A stretch of 64,000 nucleotides of DNA, taken from assembly GCA_001695595.3 (NCBI GenBank), contig MBPM02000018.1, positions 558,001 to 622,000 on the forward strand, read 5' to 3'. Within the stretch, counting starts at the first letter, position 1, and every line of letters begins with the position of its first letter. A model generated the notes under the pieces. It was not told where the DNA came from. It saw only the letters and a list, made by a program, of their open reading frames with translations, and searched no databases. Positions 42,940-53,368 of the stretch are shown piece after piece. The DNA comes from Plasmopara viticola (Eukaryota > Oomycota > Peronosporomycetes > Peronosporales > Peronosporaceae). The position numbers and the translations under genes are program-made.

Positions 42940-45900
42940 GACACTTTCGTAGCATGACAAAGAGTTTGTCACATGTACCGGTCTTGATTAAGATCGCTTG
43001 CCCGAGACTGGAGAGGGTGATACGACAAAGCCTGTTTTTTATCGCCGAATGTTTTATCCTGTACCCTGGGACATCCGGTTCCGCTGGCAAGCAACAAAGG
43101 CGTCTTAAAGTCATAACGTCGAGGTGAAGTTTAAACGACAAAATCGAAATAATTTGGCTATCGCGTTATTGCGTCGCCCATACTTTGAGCTCAGTCATAT
43201 CACAATTATGCCTGTTATTGACATAAGACATGTATGCGCGTGCGTAGCACTGCTTAAGACTCTGCGAAGCGATGATTTAAATTAATCGAGCAAGATAATA
43301 TCGACGTAGTTAAGCGTGAGGTGACACAGGTTCTCGTTGGATGCCGAATTGTTAAATTGCAGACTTGATCAAGACGTGGCTCTACATTATGAGGATCAAA
43401 AGTGTATCATACTCTGCTATCCTCAAGACATGTCGCTTGACGGTCATTTTTGTCAAAATAAAGCGTATGATTTCATAAGCCTCATCTCTTGGATGGATAT
43501 ATCTGTACACATGTCTGCGCGTTTAAAGCAAATAGTAGGCTGATGCTCCCCTTGTCCACAAAATCCGAGAAGTTTGCCGTGGATTTTTACCATCCACTAA
43601 TTGCTGGTACTGTAGCCTCTGCGTCTTAAATTCACCCTGTTAGAGTGTGAGCAGCAGCTGGTCCTCCTATGTTTATGTAGGTCCACTCGTTCACTTATAT
43701 CACACATTTGAGCGGGTGATTACTCACGAAGGACAAGTTTGGCAGAAATAGAGAGCAATCGCGCCATTTTTTATGAGAAAATTGCAATACACAATGACTT
43801 ATCATCTATTCAGAGCACAAATAGCTGAACCCTAGCGATTGAGCGCAAAACTTCACAAAAATGCGTCGTCAATAGCTCTTCACTATTAATCGGTTGTTCT
43901 ATTTAGTTTATGATATCACCAAATTCAGCCCCTCGGTGTCCGCTTGCAGTAGTGCGGTGCTGATGGCAGAAAAAGACGCGTTAATGACGTCACTTAACGG
44001 TCGCTCTGGACCCGGGAAGACCAAAATTTGCGGCTATAGCAGGCTTTCTTTGGCTTTGTAGGAAACCTCTAAGAGCTGGGTATCGTTCTTTGTCTTTCTA
44101 TGAGATGTCGGACAGTAGCTTAGACACTGTTGGGTTATTCGCAGCAATCACTTGGCTCCTTTATGTAGCTATTTTTTTATAGAGTCTAGATTTTTTCGAT
44201 TTTTGTTATTAGCATTACTTATCACTGATCAATATTTTTGCAGCAATCACGGAAGACCCTCGACTTATGATCCCCGTGCTCCCGACCCTTGCCGCAATAA
44301 GCGCAGACCTGCCTCGAACACGGATAACCAAGACCAGATCTTAAGAGTAGTCTTGCCAAAAGTGGGACCTAAAGCTTGTATGAGTTTTTAAAGTGAGAAT
44401 AGCTCCCCAACTCTAGAAGATACTGAGTTTGGCTTAGATGAAGACTGCGCTTGGAAGTGCTTTTCACGCGGTCGTGGACCGTGTCTTTTGTCGAGGCGAG
44501 GATGAGGACGATGAATAGCACCATGCGGTACATTGTCTACTCTTGACAACATCTTTCTTTTAACGTCGCTCGCAACAAAAGTCTGGAAAATGCAGCCCAC
44601 GATATAGTGCATCGTAACTCCGGCGATGTTTTGAAGTCTTTCTCAACCAGTTCTCGACCCTTTAATGAGTAGTTGCATCACCCAATAAATAAGTTGCCCA
44701 ATGCGTGCCCCTCAAGGCAGATGTGGTGTAATGCGTGCCAAGAATGGAGACCGACTCAATTGATGAGTCAGCATTCTATGGCTATGTCTACTCATGGCTT
44801 GACTCCAGTGCTTCCGCATTTGATTCGAAACGGTTTATGCTAGTTTACAACGGAGATGGATTTGCTCGCATCCTTTTCAGAGTGTCAAGAAAATGAGCTT
44901 AGCCTTTTTCGGCTATGACTCAAAATGGTCCAATGGAGTGTAGTCGCAGTTCATTCGGCTATAACTACGTTTGTAGTTGAAATGTCAGCATTCGATAGAA
45001 TTAAATGAAGACTCAAAGCCTTTCTTGTTATTTCTTCTCTTCCGGTAAAAAATGTAGTTTTCGAATATCTTGTCTTTCCGATAGTTTGTTCTGTGAGTCT
45101 CTTAATACACTGAGGCTCTTTGACACAAACGCTTCGAATTTTTTACGCATAGGGGGATTTTAAGAGCCGTTTAACGTATCCAAACCGAAAATTACAATAA
45201 GGTTGAGCACTATGCTGTGGACCGAAGGTCACCAAATGACAGTCCGGTGCTAATCGACGCCAGGTTCTCGAAGTAACTTGTAGCAAAATTATCGCTTCAC
45301 TTCCCGAATAACTTTGCGAAAATAATTGCTAATTGCAAATAAAAAGCACAGCGTTTCGTTCTTTTATCTTCAACGCTTAAATGAACTTTGTTGTCCTCAG
45401 AAAAATCATGTGGCACAAGTAATTTCGGTACATTCCGAAGCTCGGGCACCAAGCTTACAATTTTTTGAGCCGCCAAGCGAGAACAATATTCCGCATCGAT
45501 TCTTTTGCAGATTTCCAGTCTCTCTCAGAGCTGCGCGTGCCTCACGCTAAGTGCTCGTTACCGCCGAAGTTACAGAGCCATAGTCACCCTTCGTAAAAGG
45601 AGCAACCTTTTCAGCCGTCTCAGCTGGCTTGTCGAGCACAGATTTGTAGTTTGCCGTGTATTAATAATCAAGCGAGCTTCATTTCACTTTGACTGCACCT
45701 TGTGCTCTTACGATTCCTCAAACTTTGGTCATGACATTTGGCTCATCGAGAGCCTAATCGGCACCAATCTCGCTGGGTGCGCAATGAGAGCACCAGTCAT
45801 TCTCAAATGCGCGTTGTGTGACGTAAGGGCTTGCAAATATGTGTGTGGATTGAATGAACGCGGTGTTTTCAGAGTACCATCTCAGGGTCGATTTAGACTA

Positions 45901-46615
45901 ATGAATTTAACATTACAAGCCGCATATTCATCAGCAGGTATCGAGCCCCCTCTTCATCCGCGGAGGCGTCGTAAAGGCCTATAGGCTTTGACTTTCATTT
46001 TTTAAGCAAAGAATGTCTGGTGCGCACGGCACGAGTGTGCTCTTTTAGCAACTGATCCGTCATCTGACGGCATAGCGCAAATGCTGGGATACAGGGTGAT
46101 GTTCGGGCACTGTAAGCTTGGCTCGTGTCCAAAAAATGTATGTCCAGACCAGAACGGGTGAATCGCGTCGTCGAAGACGAAATACGCAACTTGTTTGCAG
46201 ATTAGCCAAGGCGTTGAAACGTAGTGCTCATGCTCACTAATTGTGTACTAAATAATGCCCGTCGATCCAAACATGCTTGAAGAGTCATGTAAATTTGTAA
46301 GATAGCCAGCCCTAGCGCTTCCCAAACACCAGTACAAATAAGAGCACTTCTGGCGCAGACTTTCTTGAATGCCTTATTGAATAGCGCGACCAATAAGAAC
46401 ATTCCGCTAATTGCAAGGGCATTGTGAAATGGCTAGCTCTATTAAATCAGATCTATTGAGGGGTGGCGTGGTCTTGATCAAGTCAATGCTAAAGATAACC
46501 AAAAATAAGAAGCGCCGAGCACCGAATTTTATCAATTAAGGTTGTCAAACGTCACACAGAATGAAATCACAGCAGCACGTAACACGACGCTTGCAGCTTA
46601 CAAACGGAAAAAGTG

Positions 46616-46795
46616 ATGTTGTACGCGCTGCTATTTGCCACGTACATTCAGAGCGACGTGCCGCAACCAGCAGCAACGCAGGCTGAAAGTAAGCGGTCAA
46701 ACGAGATAGCTACGCTAACCGTATATCATAAACAATTGAAAACATGTGCGATTAAAAACGGGAAGACTTTCGACTTTGTAACAGACGAACTGTAA
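46616..46795 (+). CDS. Weak candidate: 59-aa frame of unknown nature
   Basis: An ATG opens a 59-residue frame with a mildly hydrophobic start (MLYALLFATYIQ) followed by a Pro/Ala/Gln/Ser-rich stretch and a basic tail. It loosely recalls the N-terminus of a small secreted protein but lacks a clear signal-peptide cleavage context and any effector motif. It may be a relic or chance. Confidence 0.15.
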   Translation: MLYALLFATYIQSDVPQPAATQAESKRSNEIATLTVYHKQLKTCAIKNGKTFDFVTDEL

Positions 46796-49590
46796 AGGAT
46801 ATGCGCTCACACATTACGAATGCTTTACAACTGACGTTAGACAAGGTCTCAGCCACCGTATGGCTACGCTTTCTTGTTGACAAGAAGGCAGCAGCCACCT
46901 TCAGCTATAAGTTGTAGCTGTTTCAACGCATGGATTGGAAGAAAGGGTCAAAAGTAGGATGATATATTAGATGTAAATCGATTAAGATTAGCGCCACTTC
47001 ATCTATTTCGGGTTTGTGGAGATGAAGAGCTATAACAGCACGTAAGGTCATCCAACCACCGCTCGTGATTGCGTTCGTTAAAGCTCCGTGATCGGATTGC
47101 TTCAGGCTCAGAGATAATTACCATGGCAAAAATTCGGGAGGCCAGCATGTAGCTGGTAAAAAAGGCCCTTTGGATTACTTACGACTTATAATCTCATTTT
47201 ATATCTTGATGGGGCCACATACTCCAGAGTTTGCCCGTATTTGCATTGCTTATTCGTGCATGTAACCCTGGGATAAAGGACAAAAATATCTTTGCCAATT
47301 GTAGATTTAATGATCTGATGGACCACAAAAACATGATGCAAGCGCACAATCGTTTTTTAAACTTTTTTTTATACAGTCAGTATACTTGAGAGTGCAGTAC
47401 GAACTAGATCGTCGATTTTGTAATCATACTAGACTATTTTTTTCAGAACGGTAACCTTGACTGTGTCAGAACTGGAGTCGACAATGATAGAAGGCGACAG
47501 CTTTAATCAACATACGGTTCTACTATACTACACGAAGGATCATCTATTACTACGGCATATTAAGATTCATGCTTTTTATTACCATCTAAAGTATTTTTCT
47601 TTTTACTCCCTAGAAAAGTGGGATGGGCAAAGGCTAATACATACGAAGGTTAAGCTGTCCGAGGCATAAGTAATATGGCGCTTTGCGATCATGTTGCACA
47701 TCGCTCATACCAAAGTGATAGCCCATTTATTTTAGTGGTACCAGACTGACCTCAGAGCCAACTGCAGCCACTATGAGTTGCTCTTCATCATAGAGAGTTA
47801 CGACATTACAATTTGTAATGTGTATTTTAACAAAGACTCAATAAAAGTGGCTTCTGAATCTTAGTTGTGACACTCGGTAGTTAATTCATCATGAAATATC
47901 GCATAGCGGCGATCAGTTTGTTTTGTATCAAGTAGACAAGCGAGTAATTTTCCCGGTTTCTCAGTGAAGAAGTTTGCGTCAGATGTGTACATTATCCTAG
48001 GATTCTATGGCTGATATTCAAAGGTTTAGAATACTAGACGTGTCTTTGTCGATGACGTATGATTCGACACGGGTCGAGATTACTGAGAGGACTTTGGCCG
48101 AGAATTGAAGCGCACAAAACTGCCAAGGCATCGTGGATCGCTTGTGGCAAGCTCTCCCAACAGATTTAACCAAAGGTGGTTTGTGTCGCACTGTAGTAAG
48201 GGTCACATATTAAAGTTTCAAGAATGTGTTTATTCGCTGCTTACATGCTGACAATATTACCTGGAAGGGAAATGCCGCGCAGGCAGAACATTCCTGACAA
48301 ATTAGCATCGGCTGATCTATCAGGTACTGAAACTATGCATAATGGCCACGAAGTGTAAAATATATGGTCCTCGTGGGAGTTGCAAGGCTGATATCTCCGG
48401 GTATGATGGATGGCAAATGCTCAAAAGGGTACATTATTGACATTGAGGTACATTTACTCATGTGGCATAGCAAGTGTCCGCTGGACAAGTGACGACGTCT
48501 ATTTGGTAATACCTTTAAATATGAAAGACGAAAATACAAATTGTATATCAGAACAATATCTGTATCTCACAGAAACAAAATTGTCAAGTTAAAGCGAAAG
48601 TGTGTACCGCGCTTGCAGCAGACAAGGGAAGTATGCGCTCGAAATTTACATGAGGCAATCATCTTTAATAAGGCTAATTACAGTGAGATAGAGAGTGCAC
48701 GACTCGATCCAATCGAGGCCGTTTGATTTACAATTGTAATATGCATATCTTCGGTGGATGCACGCATGCGCCTTTTTATTACTTTGTCCAGACGAACAAG
48801 ACGCCATTACACAGTTTTCGATACGGCTGAAAGGAGACCACATCGTCACTTTTCACGGGGCTGTTCAAGCATACTAAGCCCTTGATTGTGGGAGCTGACC
48901 ACGTCTTTGGTAATGTACACCAGACGATAACTTGTGAAAATGCCTCTTACCCTTTTTTGCAGAGATGAAAAAAGAATAAATAGGATCCAGCATAATTTTT
49001 TTTGACAGCTTTCAATTTAAGATAACGGGCATATGGCGTGTTTCTACCTGCGAGTTCTTCTCTGCCATCGCAAATGACCGAAGTCACGTAAGGAATTTCG
49101 ATCATTTGTTGAAAATTTTCGAGATACTGCTTTGTGGGTGAATTACCAATAAAGGTTTGCAGAAGAGTTGTCGAGCATCAAATGCGCGGTACACTATAAA
49201 ATGTCTTGCTAGCTGCGGTAATTTTCCCAAATCACCTTCGTTCCCTACCATATTATAGAGGTGCATATACTCTGATAAGATCCTACACGAACTTGGCAAG
49301 GTATTTCGACAAATGTTGCGCACTGGAAAACCAGGCAAAAGGAGAAACAGTTCTATTCCTTACCTACATGACGCGCTGAATGAAAGAGGGTTCAGAGTTG
49401 ATGCAATTTGTTCGCTGCAGTATTCCAGCTTACGAAACCGGAGCCTTAAAATTTTTTTCAAGAACGATCTTTCTCGTCGTGAGCTATAATTAGGATTTGT
49501 TAGTTAAATGTATTGAACATTATCATCTTTTCACAATTTCTGAATGCAGTGGGAAATTTGTCGACCTTTTCTAAACTTCTTCGTCACATG

Positions 49591-49899
49591 CATGCAAAAG
49601 TGAGATTGACCGGGAAGGTTAAAATTGTGATCGCACCCTTGCTTTGATAAATGACCATACAGCGCAATATACAGTTAAAATCCCCAAAAACACTCGTTGA
49701 AAAGCTCGTTCAATTGGGATGGTTGGTGTGTCAATGACAGCGTTCATGCAAAAGTGAGATTGACCGGTAGGGTTAAGATTGTGATCGCACCCTTTCTTTT
49801 GTGAAAGACCTACAGCGCAATATACAGTTGGAATTCTCAATCATCCTCACTAAAAAGCTTCTTTAATTGTGATGGTTTGTGCGTCGATAGCAGCGTTTG
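49591..49899 (+). repeat. Two-copy tandem repeat, unit about 154 bp
   Basis: catgcaaaagtgagattgac at 49591 recurs at 49745. Both units run through gtgatcgcaccctt, acagcgcaatatacagtt and gatggtt[g/t]gtg to ga[c/t][a/c]agcgtt, with scattered substitutions and small indels. The region is non-coding. It is a recent enough local duplication to be obvious by eye. Confidence 0.9.
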
Positions 49900-50599
49900 A
49901 AATTGTTTACTCTGAAAGTACAGTACAACGATTGTTTTCTTAAATGAAAGTGCGCGTTCGGTCTGGTGATTTTGAACGGATACCCTAATATAATAAGGCG
50001 AACACTTCGTGGAAATAGGTGATGTCTGCCTACAAATGTCGGATTTCTAGGCAAGTGTTTGCCAGATATATCTTGTGGTGAACATGCGTGCGCAGTCTGC
50101 CAAAAATGAAAGCGCTGGAAAATCATTGTTTGCATTTTCCAAGCTTTTGAAGTAGTAAAGCGATGGCATAAAGTGAGGTCGTGGCTTAAATGCAAATTTA
50201 TCGATTTTGATTATAATGTTAAGCAAAACATTTTGCGCATGATCATCAAAGGCGATCGTCAAGATATGACTTTAGCTGAGCTAGAATGTATTTCTTGGAC
50301 CATATATGCGCATTTCAACAAAACTAAATCGCGACGGATTAAAACCAGGCCAGCCGCTTCATAATATCAGCCAGCGCTGAGATGTGTCGCGTAAATGATA
50401 CTGTGATGCAAAGGTTAGACAAACAAAGTTGTTAGCAGAATTGGAGCGGCTCGGCTGACGAAGACGGTGGACGTAGGTTTCAAGGTCAACGTTCTACAAA
50501 CCAGCAGTTTCATCAGTATATCCTCACACAAGCCGACACTTGAGAAAGGTGCTCTTTTTATATCATGATAATATGGATCTTGAGCCCAGAAATGAGACT

Positions 50600-50925
50600 T
50601 GTATTGTATTACGTTATCGCGTTGCCAAATAATGCACGTGCTAGGCTCAGTCTGGCTAGTCCACGGCATAGAGTGGTGTCCGCATACGTCGGGTCTCGTT
50701 CGGCGGGCAGTGCATCCAGCACCGAGGTCGTGAGGGTCTTCCATTATTCTGTTTAACTCTGACTTGGTAAGAGCCCAGGTGGCGCTCTGGTGCTGGAGAC
50801 CGTCGCGTCGAGGGTGAGACCCGTTAGAGACCTGCAGATGCCCGAGAGCACCTGCCCGAAGCGCGCGAGCATTTAGCCCCCGCGCTTGGAAGGAGGGCGT
50901 CACCCCGACCTTTTCCGAAGCGACA
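50600..50925 (-). mobile_element. Dispersed ~320-bp short retroelement, copy 3
   Basis: Reverse-strand copy of the units at 3220-3536 and 11217-11543. Read on the minus strand it starts TGTCGCTTCGGAAAAGG and ends ...aatacaataca, giving TG...CA ends. It is flanked by a perfect 7-bp duplication TGAGACT (50593-50599 and 50926-50932), which fixes both boundaries and shows insertion by a transposition-type event. It contains no protein-coding capacity. The length is 326 bp. Confidence 0.85.
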
Positions 50926-50932
50926 TGAGACT

Positions 50933-52190
50933 ATGTAATGGAATTTGATCGAGCTCAAGCCCCATATAGCTAATACACACCTCGTGAGAAGGGAGCGCCG
51001 AGACCAGCATATGCTGATCACAGAATCCTATTCACCAATGACAAAATTTGTGATAAATTCCGCTTTATTTTCTTTGCGATAACTACCAGCTTAGCCAGCT
51101 TTTGTCATGAATTTATTAATATGGCGCAAGAAAAACACCGCGTGATTTGGGCCTCAATGATTCATCTTCAAAAGTCTCGCATGGTCAGCTCCACGCGGCG
51201 CACTCTCACGCATGCCCCACTTAAGGCGTTGATTATGTATCCGAGCTAAAAGATGATGACGAAAATTACGCGGCGAATATCATGTTCCGGTTGATTTTCA
51301 AGTACGACTCTATGATCATTGCAGCTTTTGGAATCGCAGAAATACATTAAAAACATCATTTGAATTTGCTATGACTTACGGCGAGGACGTCAGCTAAATA
51401 ATGGCTAAGCACAAGCATATGAGGAACTGATCAATGGAGAAAAAGGCTAAGCCTGGAATGTCGGAAAGTTAAGCGAGCTGGAGCTGCAAATGACACGATT
51501 TTAATCATTTACTTATCACTTGCAACGCGGGCGTTACTCAAAGTGTCGTATATTGGTAGCAGAGAAACGTTCTCGACTGAATTCTGGCAGCTCAACGGTT
51601 CCGGAAGGACCTGTGTCTGATGTTGTTCGACGCTTGACTCAATCCCAAAATCTAATATGGTGCCCATACGATGCAGCCGAAAGTAGGTCACTAAAGTGGA
51701 CGAGCAATCCCACCCAAAAAGTGTGCCTGCTCCAATCACTTGCATCCAGAATGGATGTGGGCTGGACGTCCCTATGATCGACAAAGCCTCAAAGCGTAAC
51801 GAAAGGTACAAAACCCGCTTCCAAAAATGGCTAGATTTCCGGCTCAACTGCTCCCAGCATAAAAGTGTCATTTAACTGGACTCACTTATAATACAAAAAA
51901 GCTAGTACAGGCGCAATAGAGCCGTGGTATATGATGGATGTAAGGCAATTGCTACACAATGAGCTGTGGTGTATAGTAGAACATCTTATGTACCTAGTCT
52001 GATGAACGTGCTATTTATAACTGTTTGATCAGTAAGGATTTAGTATTAATTTAAATGGTCGGTCGTTTTACCGCATGGTGAAGGGCTAGACAAAAAACGA
52101 GAGCTATTCTTGACGAAGCAGAGGGACAAACGACAATGATTAATGCTTCATGCCATTTGTTTACATTCGGTTAAATTAAGAGATTCACGA
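50933..52190. other. Intergenic DNA before duplicated block B
   Basis: AT-rich with short frames only, and no recognisable product. A 120-codon minus-strand frame at 51509-51871 has no domain I recognise and lies in repeat-like DNA, so I do not call it a gene. Confidence 0.4.
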
Positions 52191-52474
52191 TAGTGCTGAT
52201 CCAACGTCGCGCCCAGTCGTAGTGCGTCACACATACTGAACCCGCACATACAGTTTGCAAATCTATGTCTGATAAGCTCGTCGTGTCACTTACTTACATA
52301 AAGCACTTAGCAAGACGGAATGCGCAAGTTCCCAATCGTGTGCCTTTCGCAGCAGTATACAAAAGTAGATTGAAAGCGTGACTGGTACTATGTCCAGAAC
52401 AGCTGGAATGAATTACGGGTTGTAAACCTAGGCTTACTTTACATTAAGCTGCCGTATCGTCAGTCAAGTGAATC

Positions 52475-52918
52475 ATGCGTGGGTTTGTCGCTTTCCTTGT
52501 TTTAGCTGCATACGTGGCAAGCGGCGACGCAGCGTCGACAACTTCGGATTCGGAGCGAGCCTTTGATCCCATGCCGCCTAAATTTGAGGCATACGAAGAT
52601 GCCGCAAAGCAATCTCTTCGGAAAAAGGTAAAGAATCAAGAGGAAAGGATGCCAAGCAATTCTTTGGATGAGCTCACTCCGGTTCTCGAATCTTTGACTC
52701 ACCAAAAGGAACTGGAGGAGCTGAGCAAGTTAAATCATAGATTGCCGGGCGTAGTCAAGGTGCTTGGTAACAACGAATTTGGTAGACTCCTTCAGTACAA
52801 CGTCTGGATATTTTCATTCAAAGAACCCGAATGGGTCTTGCACAATTTTCCGGATTTCCATCGTGGCTATTTAGAATTTCACAGCAATCGGCTCGTGAGG
52901 GGATATAAGTATGCATGA
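52475..52918 (+). CDS. Secreted QXLR-EER effector candidate, 147 aa (copy B)
   Basis: Paralogue of the protein at 40185-40628, same length, no gaps. The signal peptide is MRGFVAFLVLAAYVASGDA. Residues 46-49 are QSLR and 55-58 QEER, a clean QXLR-EER signature in the expected position after the signal peptide (oomycete effectors usually carry it between about residues 30 and 60). The mature C-terminus shares GRLLQYN, WVL and the NRLV-GYKYA ending with copy A but differs at many surface-type residues between about 70 and 90 and 105 and 140, the pattern of a diversifying effector pair. A role after delivery into plant cells is inferred from the motif only. The start ATG at 52475 follows the conserved cagtcaagt(g/a) sequence seen before both genes. 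The gene is a single exon. Confidence 0.83.
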   Translation: MRGFVAFLVLAAYVASGDAASTTSDSERAFDPMPPKFEAYEDAAKQSLRKKVKNQEERMPSNSLDELTPVLESLTHQKELEELSKLNHRLPGVVKVLGNNEFGRLLQYNVWIFSFKEPEWVLHNFPDFHRGYLEFHSNRLVRGYKYA

Positions 52919-53368
52919 CGTCTTGGTGCCGAGGTCTAACCTGCAGAATGCTCGATAAAAATTAAGAACGAAATTTTAATCATTATATTTCAAGTGCATT
53001 TCTGCGGCAGCTTCTTAAGTGGCCTGATAGTTGTCTACTTTCAATTTTGCCAGGGTCTGAGACCCAAAGGAATTCCCTTTCATTCTACTTCGTTATTTGG
53101 TCTTCTACTCATCGCGCTGGTCACTTGTCGATCCATTGTATCTGCCACTTTTCGTTCAACAGACTATCGCTTTAGGCACTTATCGTGTTTATCGAAGTGA
53201 ACTACCAACTTTAGCGCTAGTTTGTGTCTTTATAGGCGCTTAATAAAGGGTGAAGCAAGCCTAAAAGTCACCACTTGCGCCATTTTAATCACCATGTAGA
53301 TTAACATTATGCACCATATTTTCTCCTCAATATATACCTATATATACACTCTATGTTTCGTCCTACGA
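52919..53368. other. Spacer between effector B and the convergent mannosidase
   Basis: About 450 bp holding the 3' flanks of two convergent genes. The last part (from about 53340) is similar to copy A near 41068. I see no separate gene. Confidence 0.4.

Larger units (their letters stand above)
42761..49590. other. Gene-free interval with repeat debris (about 6.8 kb)
   Basis: No convincing gene. It contains a perfect 13-bp stem-loop at 42896-42939. A plus-strand frame at 45505-45984 (159 codons, no ATG at its upstream limit in a good context, no recognised domain) and a short ATG frame at 46616-46795 are the longest candidates, and neither resembles a known family. I treat the interval as decayed repeat DNA. 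Confidence 0.4.

Noticed and set aside
44388..44612. Minus-strand 74-aa ATG frame with basic composition as an effector
   Set aside because: No signal peptide, no RXLR/QXLR or EER motif and no paralogue in the window.
45505..45984. 159-codon plus-strand frame
   Set aside because: No recognisable domain, unusual composition, no paralogue or promoter context, and the reverse strand has similar broken frames; most likely repeat debris.
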